This document shows positions 44,224 to 56,174 of a stretch of 64,000 nt of DNA, piece by piece. Location: NCBI RefSeq assembly GCF_900475275.1, contig NZ_LS483364.1:1922001-1986000 (forward strand), read 5' to 3'. Within the stretch, counting starts at the first letter, position 1; every line of letters begins with the position of its first letter. The DNA is from Streptococcus sanguinis (GTDB lineage: Bacteria > Bacillota > Bacilli > Lactobacillales > Streptococcaceae). The position numbers were made by a program, and so were the translations under genes. Under the pieces are notes generated by a model, which ran no database searches, had not been told where the DNA came from, and saw nothing but the letters and a program-made list of their open reading frames with translations.

Positions 44224-46353
44224 TCATTCTTTAATAGCATCTTCGTATCTGTCAAAGGCATAGTGGCTCTGTGCGTAGAGTGGATTATCCATGGCCAATA
44301 GCAAGTATTCATTTTCTTTTTTAGCGCTATCTCCATCAGAGTCATTCCAGGTAACATCTAAAGCCAGCCACTGACCATCTACTTTTGCGAAGTTCCAAGC
44401 ATGCGGGTCAAAATCATCTGTATTTCCACTCACATACATGGTTTCGAGACCAGCTTCCTGAGCGAGGGCCTGGAAGGTTACAGCATAAGCCTGACAGACT
44501 CCCTTACCCTCAAATAGCGGACCAGTAATATCAAAACTAGATTCATACTTGCGAATACCGTCTTGCATATCTTTAAACGCTTTTGAAATAGCCTCTTCTG
44601 ATTCTTTATTCTCAATAGATGTTTTGTAATTCAAAAAGCCTTGGTAAGCAGCCTTATCATAGCTAATATGCTCAATCATATACTGATTAATTGCCTCAAT
44701 CTTTTCTCGGTCGCTCATCTGGTCTTTGATGATGTCTTTGACAATCTCTTTGACTTTTTTTCGGGCCTTCTTATATTTGGCAGTTTCATCAGCATCGTAT
44801 TTAAAACTTACCACATGTTGCTTAGCATCAATGGCAGGAACCACTCCCTGCTGAATGACTGGATTCTGCTCTAAAACATCGTGAAGCAATTCACTGACAT
44901 CTCCTTCACTCAGCTCTGGAAACTCACTGTAATCAACATATTCAGCATCTGACAGAAGAGCCTTGGCAAAATATTCCTGCGCTGCACTTCTGGCTGCCAC
45001 TCTTTCCTCAATATCACTAACATCATGAACGACTGTTTTACCCTTGAGATCCAAGTCAGCCTGCTCTACGCTGATATATTTCTCTGAAACACCCGACTTG
45101 CTTTCCTCTTTATTGACCTTTTCATTATGTCTATCTACAACAGGCTGCACTTCTTCAACACTGGCCTGTTCAATGAAAAAGTCCGTTTTGACAGTAGGCA
45201 TGCCCTTGATAGAGACCAGACATCTGACATCCCGGCCTTCTTTTTCAATTTTTTCATAGACGATTGGAAAGTTCTGAATCTGGCCATCCATCATCTGCAG
45301 CGGTGCTTCTTCAGGAATATTTCCTTTCTGCCGCAGGGCAGAAACCTGGTCAGAAAAAGTCCGAAAATCGATTTGATTCGGCATCAGTTTCGCAAAGCTA
45401 TCAGATGAGATAGGATTGCTGATAGTTCCTAAAGCTTCTTTGTCTTTAAGGGGAACAACAAGGAGTTCATAAGGCTTTTTCTCAACCGTTTTCTTACTGT
45501 AATCCTGGTCGTAAGCCTGCAGCAACCGTTGTCTGGCAAGAATTGGATCATCACCAGAACGGCCGCCGTTGCGGCTATCATAGTGGGTAGGTAAATCTGT
45601 CCGATACACTGTCGAAGTGACCCGATCGACCTCTTTATAGTTATAAAGGCCTGTCTTCGTATCACTGCCAGGCATGGTCACATACTCTCTTTTTATAATG
45701 GAATAAGAGTCCGCTCCCGGTACTTCCGTCCATTCCAGCTGCAAGCGACCATCTCCGAGCAGGCTGCTCTTAGTTTTCAGAGCTAGCTTGTCACGCCCTT
45801 TCTTATCTATCTTAACGATCCAAAGTTTTGGCTTTTTAAGTTTTTTACCTGTGCGCTCATCATCCCGTTGCAGCAAATAGAGCGTATCAAAAACACCCCA
45901 GCTCTCACCTTGCTTGGCTAGACCATATTCCGTATGCTCTCCATTTGCCTCCACTCTAGTCGCAGAGAAATGATAAGCTGGCTCAATCACTATCTGCCGC
46001 TTATCATTCATCTTAAAGTCACCCCCTAAAATAGCTCGTAAGTTGCTGTCCCCATAAATTTCAAAGGAAGAAATCAACTCGGTCTGTCCTTCATGTGGCA
46101 GTGTCTCAAAATCGTTAGGCTTTTGTACCTCTGTCGGAAATGTAATAGGCTCATTTTCCTTGATCTGAATGACCTTTTCTTGGACATCATAAGGAGTATT
46201 TTTGCTGTATTTTTCTCTCAGCTTACGAACACTTTCCGAAAATTGGCTACCTTGCTCTCCCGGACCTCCACCGTTCTTTTGAAAAAGACTGCAGCCCATC
46301 AGAAAACAAATCAACAGAGTAAGCAGAGAAATGAAACGGATTTTCCTACTCAT
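44224..46353 (-). CDS. Lipoprotein with C-terminal transglutaminase-like domain
   Basis: A 709-residue surface protein. MSRKIRFISLLTLLICFLMGC is a lipoprotein signal with lipobox LMGC; GGAGGGG lies 5-6 nt before the ATG at 46353, so the longer frame is rejected. The middle is unrecognised (beta-rich, charged). The C-terminal part (about 550-700) resembles transglutaminase-core proteins: GKGVCQAYAVTF supplies Cys, DPHAWNFAKV the His and WLALDVTWND the Asp. Such domains can act as proteases or protein-crosslinking enzymes; activity here is not shown. It is convergent with the busA operon and probably monocistronic. Confidence 0.8.
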   Translation of the reverse strand: MSRKIRFISLLTLLICFLMGCSLFQKNGGGPGEQGSQFSESVRKLREKYSKNTPYDVQEKVIQIKENEPITFPTEVQKPNDFETLPHEGQTELISSFEIYGDSNLRAILGGDFKMNDKRQIVIEPAYHFSATRVEANGEHTEYGLAKQGESWGVFDTLYLLQRDDERTGKKLKKPKLWIVKIDKKGRDKLALKTKSSLLGDGRLQLEWTEVPGADSYSIIKREYVTMPGSDTKTGLYNYKEVDRVTSTVYRTDLPTHYDSRNGGRSGDDPILARQRLLQAYDQDYSKKTVEKKPYELLVVPLKDKEALGTISNPISSDSFAKLMPNQIDFRTFSDQVSALRQKGNIPEEAPLQMMDGQIQNFPIVYEKIEKEGRDVRCLVSIKGMPTVKTDFFIEQASVEEVQPVVDRHNEKVNKEESKSGVSEKYISVEQADLDLKGKTVVHDVSDIEERVAARSAAQEYFAKALLSDAEYVDYSEFPELSEGDVSELLHDVLEQNPVIQQGVVPAIDAKQHVVSFKYDADETAKYKKARKKVKEIVKDIIKDQMSDREKIEAINQYMIEHISYDKAAYQGFLNYKTSIENKESEEAISKAFKDMQDGIRKYESSFDITGPLFEGKGVCQAYAVTFQALAQEAGLETMYVSGNTDDFDPHAWNFAKVDGQWLALDVTWNDSDGDSAKKENEYLLLAMDNPLYAQSHYAFDRYEDAIKE

Positions 46354-46565
46354 GATTTCCCCTCCTGAAGTAAATATTCTTAATATATTATACCATATTT
46401 TATTTGAGGTGTCTTTGTTTTTTGTAAACGGATTCAAATATCTGCAATTTTGCGAATAAACTCTTAATTTTTTTATAGAGACAGCTTCCCTCAAACTACT
46501 GCATTTTCTCCTCTTGCTTTTAAAATCAAGAGGCTTCAGCCAATTACCTCCTTAAAACATAGAAA

Positions 46566-46591
46566 AAACCAAGCCAGATAGAACTTGGTTT
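46566..46591 (-). terminator. Terminator of second phospho-beta-glucosidase gene
   Basis: AAACCAAG pairs with CTTGGTTT with a 10-nt loop, followed by a T-run on the minus strand. Confidence 0.8.
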
Positions 46592-46627
46592 ATTTTATAA
46601 GGAGCCATTCTATTTTGTTTAAGTCAT

Positions 46628-48103
<1,476 letters not shown>

Positions 48104-48178
48104 TTATAATAGTTGTCAAACATATTTTCTAACACAATTATCTTAATAAATTGTACTATTCTATGAAAGAGTGTCCTC

Positions 48179-49051
48179 ATGATTGATTTAGGCCAACTAC
48201 ATAAAAATACCGTTTTTAAAAACCAAGGAACCCCTTATTCTCTGACCCGCACCATCACTGAAAATGGTCATCCAGATATTCTTTTCCACTGGCATACCGA
48301 TGTTGAAATGATTTATGTCCACGAAGGAAAAGCACAATTTCATATTGACGACGACTACTTTAACAGCGAAAAAGGTGATATTATCCTGATTCGCCCCAAT
48401 GCCCTGCACTCCATCCACCCCATCAACGACGAGCGCCATTATATGGACGCTATTAATTTCCATCTGGATCTGATGGGCTATTCTGCCATGGATCAAGCCA
48501 GCATCAACTATCTGCAGCCCCTCTACAATGGCCAGTTGGACTTGACTCATGTTATCAAGCCTACGGATACAGCCTATGCCGAGATTCGCCAGTGCCTCTT
48601 AGCAGCTATGGAAACAGGCTATTTCCGCAAATCTCACTACGAATTTCAGCTCAAAGCCCAGCTCAACCAGCTCTTCTACCTGCTCTTTGAGAATGGCTAT
48701 GTCATTTCCAAAGACCTGTCACCCGAAGGCTATCGCAAGGAAGAAAAGATTCGCTCCATTATCGACTACATCAATGCCCACTACCAAGAAGACCTGAATA
48801 TTGACCAACTGGCTGGCATCTGTGGCTACAGCTCCACCCATTTCATGAACTTCTTCAAGAAGCATCTGGGCGTTTCCTGCATTGAGTACCTAATCCAATT
48901 TCGCTTGCGCAAAGCAGCCGAACTCCTGCAGCACTCCAATCTCTCTGTACTGGAAATCTCCAGCCAAGCAGGATTTAATAACCTATCCAACTTCAACCGC
49001 CAGTTCAAAAAATACTACCAAATGACACCAAGCCAGTATCGGAAGAAATGA
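48179..49051 (+). CDS. AraC-family regulator of beta-glucoside use (cupin N-terminus)
   Basis: A 290-residue regulator with an N-terminal cupin domain (about 15-130; FHWHTDVEMIYVHEGKAQFHIDDDYF) and two AraC helix-turn-helix motifs (about 190-290; INVDQLAGICGYSSTHFMNFFKKHLGVS and LEISSQAGFNNLSNFNRQFKKYY). It is transcribed away from the phospho-beta-glucosidase at 46628, so it most likely controls that gene in response to a sugar. The name of the sugar cannot be told. Terminator at 49071 follows. Start ATG at 48179 has GAAAGAG upstream. Confidence 0.87.
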   Translation: MIDLGQLHKNTVFKNQGTPYSLTRTITENGHPDILFHWHTDVEMIYVHEGKAQFHIDDDYFNSEKGDIILIRPNALHSIHPINDERHYMDAINFHLDLMGYSAMDQASINYLQPLYNGQLDLTHVIKPTDTAYAEIRQCLLAAMETGYFRKSHYEFQLKAQLNQLFYLLFENGYVISKDLSPEGYRKEEKIRSIIDYINAHYQEDLNIDQLAGICGYSSTHFMNFFKKHLGVSCIEYLIQFRLRKAAELLQHSNLSVLEISSQAGFNNLSNFNRQFKKYYQMTPSQYRKK

Positions 49052-49070
49052 AGCTCTAAAATGGAAAATA

Positions 49071-49119
49071 AAAAAACGAATGCCTGCTGACAAAATATGC
49101 TAGGAGGTATTCGTTTTTT
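49071..49119. terminator. Bidirectional terminator
   Basis: AAAAAACGAATGCCTGCT pairs with AGGAGGTATTCGTTTTTT (three mismatches) and has T-runs on both sides, serving the AraC gene and the membrane-protein gene on the minus strand. Confidence 0.8.
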
Positions 49120-49171
49120 GTAATGCTAATATTATAAGAAGTATAGAAGCAGCAACATGTTTTGTAAGATA

Positions 49172-49843
49172 TTATTCTAGATCTCGGTCCCTGCCTTCTG
49201 AGCCATAGACTCTGTGATAGGCTTTGACATAAAAAGATATGGGTTTATCTGATTCGTTTTGGACAGTGATATCTTGATCACTGTCGCTTACACTAAAAAC
49301 AAACGTTCTATTTTGGGTAAAGTTGACATCAATGCTATAGTTTTCGTTAAACTCAACACCTAAATCGGATAAAGCCTGTTCGTTTGGGATTGTTATCCCC
49401 CCATCCTTTTCATTATAGTAGTGAACAGACTTTTTTTCTGCATCGTAGATATACTCATTTTCATCTATCTGCTCTCTCAAATAAGAATCATAAATTCTAA
49501 TTTTCCCATCTGTTTTATCTTTAAATTTTAAAACACTGACTCCTGAACCCTTTATTAGGTCAAGATAAGGCTTTTTAATCTTTACATAAACAGCTTCGCC
49601 TGGCTTTAATTTGACTAATTGATAGGAGCCGCCATGATCTTCTTCGACAAAATAAACCAGATTCCAAATCAAGGTTCCCAAAAAGAGTAGACTAATCAAT
49701 TTCCCATAAATGCTTTTGTAGAAAGGTTTCTTTATACAGATATAAACTATCCATGAAACGATAAAAACAACAAAGATAAACAAGAGTGGTAAAAAGTGAA
49801 TTAAAAAGTCTATTAAAAGGAAAAGTTGTTCAAAAAAATGCAT
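49172..49843 (-). CDS. Membrane protein with extracellular domain, unknown function
   Basis: A 223-residue protein with two adjacent N-terminal helices (about 7-33 and 45-65) and a charged outer part with VYVKIKKPYLDLIKGSGVSVLKF and PISFYVKAYHRVYGSEGRDRD. No family recognised. The ATG at 49843 (MHFFEQLF) is preferred over the earlier frame because of GAAAGACG upstream. Its N-terminal half resembles the 65-residue protein encoded just upstream (50147-49950), so they appear related by duplication. Both share the strand and may form one operon. Confidence 0.65.
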   Translation of the reverse strand: MHFFEQLFLLIDFLIHFLPLLFIFVVFIVSWIVYICIKKPFYKSIYGKLISLLFLGTLIWNLVYFVEEDHGGSYQLVKLKPGEAVYVKIKKPYLDLIKGSGVSVLKFKDKTDGKIRIYDSYLREQIDENEYIYDAEKKSVHYYNEKDGGITIPNEQALSDLGVEFNENYSIDVNFTQNRTFVFSVSDSDQDITVQNESDKPISFYVKAYHRVYGSEGRDRDLE

Positions 49844-49949
49844 ATTTCGTCTTTCTTTAATTCTCAATCAATATTTAGTTTCAACAAACAAGGATAAAGC
49901 TAGTCCCTATCATTTCATTTGGACTGTTCTCCTTACGAACTCATCATTT

Positions 49950-50147
49950 CTATACTAGCAAGTTCAGCAGAAGATTGAAGAGCCCCAGCCAAAAGATAGC
50001 TAGCAGCAAATTGCGCCCCTGCTTTTCTTTGAAGAAATTTCTCCGCAAAAACAGGCAGAAAACCAGCAAGACCAGAGAGCACACTAGCAACAAAAACAAG
50101 ATAAACATGGGTATAACATACAAAAGTAGCCACAAACCAAATTGCAT
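49950..50147 (-). CDS. Small two-helix membrane protein, short paralogue of the next gene
   Basis: A 65-residue protein of two hydrophobic segments separated by RRNFFKEKQGR. The helix-loop-helix layout (LYVIPMFILFLLLVCSLVLL..., then LLLAIFWLGLFNLLLN) matches that of the first 70 residues of the 223-residue neighbour (IHFLPLLFIFVVFIVSWIVY, LISLLFLGTLIWNLVY), as if a truncated copy. The ATG at 50147 follows GAAAGAAAATG, a weak site. Overlapping frames on the same strand are possible but less membrane-like. Confidence 0.5.
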   Translation of the reverse strand: MQFGLWLLLYVIPMFILFLLLVCSLVLLVFCLFLRRNFFKEKQGRNLLLAIFWLGLFNLLLNLLV

Positions 50148-50268
50148 TTCATTTTCTTTCTAATAAAATAAATCAAAATGATAGATGAGCTCAAAAGCGG
50201 TCAGTTTCATTCATTAACAGCTCTATAAACCTTTTTAATTATAACAAAGTCCTCATTTTTAAAACAGC

Positions 50269-50298
50269 AAAAACCAGATTGGCAAATCCAATCTGGCT
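50269..50298 (-). terminator. Terminator of capA-like gene
   Basis: AGCCAGATTGG pairs with CCAATCTGG around ATTTG and is followed by TTTTTGC on the minus strand, 20 nt beyond the stop of the CapA-like gene. Confidence 0.88.
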
Positions 50299-50317
50299 AA
50301 CAATCATATCAAGCAAT

Positions 50318-51700
50318 TTATTGCCCCGGCCAATTCAGTCCAACATGAGAATTCATTTCCTGATAGGCGGTATCAATCCGTGCTCTGGTTTCTTGATCCA
50401 GTTTGTCTCGATACTTGCCACCTTCGATAAAGTCATCCAAAATCCAGGTCTGATAAGTGTATAAAGGTAGACCGTCTGCCGAAATAGTACCTTTTTCCAC
50501 TCGACTGACCCAGCTCGGATGAGCCTGGGCACTTTTTATCTGTGTGCCCTTTGATGTCTTTTCAATGGTAACATCCATCAGCACTCCGCGTTCGGTCCAA
50601 TGAGCATTTTCAATTTCCTCCATGGTTTCGATGCGCTGATTGGAAATGAAATTCCCCATGGAATACATGATCAGCTTCTTCTGACCATCTTTCTCTAAAA
50701 TCTCTGCCGGCTCAACCACATGCGGATGCCCTCCAAAGACGATATCTGCTCCCCAGTCAACCATTTTATGGTAGAGTGTCATCTGCTCCTCTGTCGGCTC
50801 CAGCTGGTACTCTATCCCCATCTGAGGCATGACGATTGTAATATCTGCTTCCTTTTCTGCCCGCTCAATCTCGGCCCGCATCTTTTCTTCATCCAGATCG
50901 GACAGACGATTATCATAGTCTTCCTGACTGAGCAGCCCCTCCATACCATTGTAACCATAGGAGTAAGCCAGCAGTGCAATCTTAATGCCTTTGACTTCCT
51001 TTATCAAGAGCGGTGCCCGACTGCGGCTTTCATGCGGATAAACACCAATGGGAGTGATTCCCTCTTTTTCAAAAGCCTGAGCTGTAGTGAAAACTCCCTC
51101 CAAGCCAGAGTCTAAAATGTGATTATGAGCCAGGTCCATCACCTGATAGCCAGCATCCTTGATTGCTGGAACTACGGCTTCTGGAGCATTAAAAAGCGGA
51201 TAGCCATTCAAGGGATAGTCCGGCCGAATCGTGCCTTCAAAGTCCCCTAAGACCAAATCTCCCTGCTGAAGCCATTCCTTAGCATATTGGAAATTCTCAG
51301 AAAAATCATAAGTGCCGTCTTCTTTCTGAGCGCTCAGATAAAGGCCATCGTGATAAAGCAAATCCCCAGTTGCCATGATGCGAACCGTCTGATTCTGAGA
51401 GGAATCTGACTGCTGCTCTTTCTTACTAGGAGACAGAAAGGTAAAATCCTGCAAATGTTCTGACAGGAGGATTAAGCTGGCTGACAGCCCTACTACGGTC
51501 AAAAGCACTCCGACAAACTGGCGATTGCTAAGCTGTTTTTGAAAGATTTTGGGACGAGGAAATGGAAGTCCCTTAAACCAGTCCCGCCAAGCATGGTAAG
51601 CATCTGCCAGCAGACTATGCTCCGCAGCAAAATCAGATATCTTCTTCCAAAGTTCCTGAAAAAAAGTCTGAATCTTCTCCCAAAGAAATTTTTTATCCAT
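50318..51700 (-). CDS. CapA/PgsA-family metallophosphatase-like protein
   Basis: A 460-residue protein with a cytoplasmic N-terminus (1-60), one membrane helix (about 66-88) and an outer capsule-synthesis-type (PGA_cap) domain: MATGDLLYHDG, LVLGDFEGTI, VMDLAHNHILDSGL and FGGHPHVVEPAE carry the Asp, Asn and His that form a metallophosphatase-like site. Family members take part in poly-gamma-glutamate or capsule attachment, but many streptococcal copies have no pgs genes around them, as here, and the role is unknown. The ATG at 51700 follows GGAGAG. Confidence 0.85.
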   Translation of the reverse strand: MDKKFLWEKIQTFFQELWKKISDFAAEHSLLADAYHAWRDWFKGLPFPRPKIFQKQLSNRQFVGVLLTVVGLSASLILLSEHLQDFTFLSPSKKEQQSDSSQNQTVRIMATGDLLYHDGLYLSAQKEDGTYDFSENFQYAKEWLQQGDLVLGDFEGTIRPDYPLNGYPLFNAPEAVVPAIKDAGYQVMDLAHNHILDSGLEGVFTTAQAFEKEGITPIGVYPHESRSRAPLLIKEVKGIKIALLAYSYGYNGMEGLLSQEDYDNRLSDLDEEKMRAEIERAEKEADITIVMPQMGIEYQLEPTEEQMTLYHKMVDWGADIVFGGHPHVVEPAEILEKDGQKKLIMYSMGNFISNQRIETMEEIENAHWTERGVLMDVTIEKTSKGTQIKSAQAHPSWVSRVEKGTISADGLPLYTYQTWILDDFIEGGKYRDKLDQETRARIDTAYQEMNSHVGLNWPGQ

Positions 51701-51797
51701 CACATCTCTCCGCTTTTCTTGCTTGATAATAGTGCATCAACATTTACTATATTGTACTATTTTTACTGCCAAAAGAAAAGGAACGGAAAGCAAAAAG

Positions 51798-51865
51798 CAG
51801 GAGCTGGGAGAAGCATGCTACAATCTTCAAATTGTGGCAATCTCTTCCATTCTCCAGCTTCATTT
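51798..51865 (-). terminator. Possible terminator after bglP
   Basis: AGCTGGAGAA pairs with TTCTCCCAGCT (one bulge) across a 40-nt loop with inner pairs, and runs into T-rich DNA (GCTTTTTGCTTT). Weaker than other stems in the window. Confidence 0.45.
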
Positions 51866-51866
51866 T

Positions 51867-53819
<1,953 letters not shown>

Positions 53820-53861
53820 TTAGGTTGGCAGTTTCTTCCTATTCCCGGAAAATAGGGCACG

Positions 53862-53953
53862 AAAAAAACCTAAACACACACCAAATAGAAAGCAAGAAAC
53901 TGCTTTATATCTTGTATTTGCTTAGGTTTTGCCTGCTTGACCAGTAACAATCC
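53862..53953 (-). promoter_or_regulatory. LicT/BglG-type RAT and overlapping terminator in bglP leader
   Basis: At 53925-53953 (minus strand) a 29-nt block begins GGATTGTTACTGGTCAAGCA and ends GGCAAAACC, fitting the ribonucleic antiterminator. Its 3' arm AAAACCTAAG overlaps a terminator that closes with TTTAGGTTTTTTT at 53862-53874, with an inner AAAGCA/TGCTTT stem. Binding of a LicT-type protein would favour read-through into bglP. Confidence 0.92.
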
Positions 53954-53961
53954 ATAAGTCC

Positions 53962-53998
53962 ATTATATCAGAAGTCAGAGAAAATGCAAGCGTTTTCC
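53962..53998 (-). promoter_or_regulatory. bglP promoter with cre site
   Basis: TTGCAT (53984-53989), a 16-nt spacer and TATAAT (53962-53967). The block at 53985-53998 reads GGAAAACGCTTGCA on the minus strand, agreeing with the cre consensus at nine of ten fixed positions and overlapping the -35, so CcpA should repress. Confidence 0.8.
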
Positions 53999-54025
53999 GA
54001 ATAATTTGTCGAATTTTATAAAAAC

Positions 54026-54060
54026 AAATGGAAGCAAGGCTTGTTCCTCACTTCCATTTT
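54026..54060 (-). terminator. Terminator of amidohydrolase gene
   Basis: AAAATGGAAG pairs with CTTCCATTT, followed by TGTTTTTATAA on the minus strand, 13-15 nt beyond the amidohydrolase stop. Confidence 0.8.
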
Positions 54061-54072
54061 AAGCTTTTACAC

Positions 54073-55344
54073 TTACACAAAACTCCCTAGATCAACAGTC
54101 AGCACTTGGCCGTTTCGGACAACCTGCTGCCCTGCAATGTAGACATCCTGAACATCGCTGCCTTTGACTGCATATACTAGGTGCGATAGCATATTTTCCA
54201 AAGGATAGAGATGAAGTCGTCCCTTAGGCTGAATGACAATGAAATCGGCTTGCTTGCCCGCTTCCAGACTGCCGATTTTCTTCTCTAAGCCCAGAGCTTT
54301 GGCTCCTTCAATGGTCAAAGCTTTCAAGGCCTGCTCAATCGTAAACTGGGTCGCATCGCCTGCCCGCATCTTCTGAAGGAGAGCAGCTGTCCGACCTTCT
54401 TCAAACATGTCCAGATTATTATTGGAAGCGACAGAGTCCGTCGCTAAGCCAACGGTCACCCCAGCGGCTAGTAAGTCTGTCACTGGAGCTACACCAGAAG
54501 CCAGCTTGAGGTTACTGATAGGATTGTGGGCGATGCTGACTGGAGAAGCCGTCAAATCTGCAATCTCTGACGGATTTAGTTCAACTCCGTGAGCAAAAAT
54601 GGCTGACTGCTCCAAGTAACCCAAACCCTTCAAGAAAGCCAGTGACCGTTTACCATAGCGCTTCAGGATGATTTTATTTTCATCCTGTGTCTCAGCCACA
54701 TGGATATGAAGCTTCAAATCCAGCTCACGCGCTAGCTCAAGACTGCCCTTGAGCAACTCTTCGTCACAGGCATAAGGCGAATGAGGCGCCACCATAACCT
54801 GAAAATCTTCATCGTCATAGGAGAGGATTTTCTCAATAATGGCCCGAGTACGTGCCAGAGTCTCTTCTGCTGTTTCCGACTCTGAGCTAAAGAGTGTTGG
54901 TGAGAAATAGCATCGCATACCAGACTGATGCACAGCCTGATAAATCCGGTCAATCTCCACTCCCTGAGGATTATACATGTCGTTAAAAGTCGTTGTCCCT
55001 GACAGCAGCATTTCAGCCAGAGCCAGCTGGACAGCCTCGGTCGTTAGATCCGCTGTGAACTGGCTTTCTGCTGGCCAGATATAGTCCTCCAACCACTCAT
55101 GCAGATTGCTGTCATCACGAATCCCGCGCAGCAAAGTCATGGCCGAGTGAGTATGGCAGTTGACCAGTCCTGGCATGATCCAAGCCCCTTCATAATCCAC
55201 TGTTTCACTGCATTTCCCTAGCCAGGCTTGATCATAGGGACCACAGTAGGCAATGCGGTCATCCTCAACCACCAATAGCCCTTCCCGGTAAACATGAAAT
55301 TGGCTGTCACAGGTCACCAGATTGACATTTGTATAAGCTTTCAT
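54073..55344 (-). CDS. Amidohydrolase, MtaD/TrzA type (methylthioadenosine or S-adenosylhomocysteine deaminase)
   Basis: A 423-residue metal-dependent deaminase. The ATG at 55344 (MKAYTNVNLVTCD) has GAGGAT 7 nt upstream; an earlier frame from 55380 lacks a site. Motifs: NCHTHSAMTLLRG (HxH ligands), a His in HIHVAETQDE, His in IFAHGV and the Asp in LATDSVASNNNLDMFEEGR. Family members deaminate 5'-methylthioadenosine, S-adenosylhomocysteine or related nucleosides. Its place next to metNI supports a sulfur-compound role, but substrate is not proven by sequence. It lies between metI and bglP on the same strand, with its own terminator. Confidence 0.82.
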   Translation of the reverse strand: MKAYTNVNLVTCDSQFHVYREGLLVVEDDRIAYCGPYDQAWLGKCSETVDYEGAWIMPGLVNCHTHSAMTLLRGIRDDSNLHEWLEDYIWPAESQFTADLTTEAVQLALAEMLLSGTTTFNDMYNPQGVEIDRIYQAVHQSGMRCYFSPTLFSSESETAEETLARTRAIIEKILSYDDEDFQVMVAPHSPYACDEELLKGSLELARELDLKLHIHVAETQDENKIILKRYGKRSLAFLKGLGYLEQSAIFAHGVELNPSEIADLTASPVSIAHNPISNLKLASGVAPVTDLLAAGVTVGLATDSVASNNNLDMFEEGRTAALLQKMRAGDATQFTIEQALKALTIEGAKALGLEKKIGSLEAGKQADFIVIQPKGRLHLYPLENMLSHLVYAVKGSDVQDVYIAGQQVVRNGQVLTVDLGSFV

Positions 55345-55443
55345 CCGCCATATCCTCACTTTCCCAACACTTGGCTTCAAGAGATTTTAGCTATTATAAC
55401 AAGCCTAATCTAATTGTGCAAGTCTTTTAATACAATTATGGCA

Positions 55444-55469
55444 TAAAAAAGAGCCCCAGCTGAGGCCCT
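55444..55469 (-). terminator. Terminator of metNI
   Basis: AGGGCCTC pairs with GGGGCTCT (including G-T pairs) around AGCT, then TTTTTTATG on the minus strand. Confidence 0.8.
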
Positions 55470-55481
55470 AGTTGTCAATCA

Positions 55482-56174
55482 TTATCTATGACTAATCTTC
55501 CGTGTCAGGAAATCCCCAACAAACTGAATAAAGAAGATAAGCAGCAAAATAAGAATAGTCGCAAGAATGGTCACATCATGGTTGAAACGCTGATAACCAT
55601 AAGTCAGGGCAACATTTCCCAGTCCGCCAGCACCAATCGCCCCTGCCATAGCGGTCTCCCCAACCAGAGAGATGAGCGTAACAGTCGTCACTCGAATCAA
55701 GTCCGGCAGACCTTCCCGCAGGTAAACACCGACAATGTCCCAGAAAGTTGCTCCACTAGCCTGCGCCGCTTCAATCACTCCTCGATCCAGTTCGGATAAG
55801 ACCACCTGAACCTGACGGGCAAAGAAAGGAAAAACAGCCAGTGAAAGAGGCACCAAGGCAGCAGTCGGTCCAATCCCAGTTCCCACAATAATCCGAGTAA
55901 AGGGATTGATAAGGGCTAGGAGAATGATGAAAGGAATCGCTCGGAAGATTGAGGTAACCTTGTCCAAGACGAAAAAGACAAGTCTATTTTCCAAAATACC
56001 TCTCGGCCCTGTCAAGACGAGCAAGAGACCAGCGATAAAGCCTAGAATCCCTCCAATAAAGAAAGGAATGATAGTCATATACAGAGTCAGGTAAATAGCT
56101 GTTCCCCAGCCAGCCTGCCCAGACCAGCCCATTCTATAAACATTGGGCATAAATTGTTGAATCAGCTGTAGCAT
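55482..56174 (-). CDS. metI: Methionine ABC transporter permease
   Basis: Membrane subunit of the D/L-methionine importer, 230 residues with five helices and the MetI signatures SIFRAIPFIILLALINPFTRIIVGTGIGP and GVIEAAQASGATFWDIVGVYLREGLPDLI (EAA loop that contacts MetN), plus LVGETAMAGAIGAGGLGN. It overlaps the metN stop by one base (TAATG), so the two are translationally coupled. A terminator follows. Confidence 0.96.
   Translation of the reverse strand: MLQLIQQFMPNVYRMGWSGQAGWGTAIYLTLYMTIIPFFIGGILGFIAGLLLVLTGPRGILENRLVFFVLDKVTSIFRAIPFIILLALINPFTRIIVGTGIGPTAALVPLSLAVFPFFARQVQVVLSELDRGVIEAAQASGATFWDIVGVYLREGLPDLIRVTTVTLISLVGETAMAGAIGAGGLGNVALTYGYQRFNHDVTILATILILLLIFFIQFVGDFLTRKISHR

Noticed and set aside
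49933..50133. An alternative 66-codon frame overlapping the small membrane gene
   Set aside because: Less hydrophobic and without the two-helix layout of the neighbouring paralogue; the 50147-49950 frame explains the sequence better.
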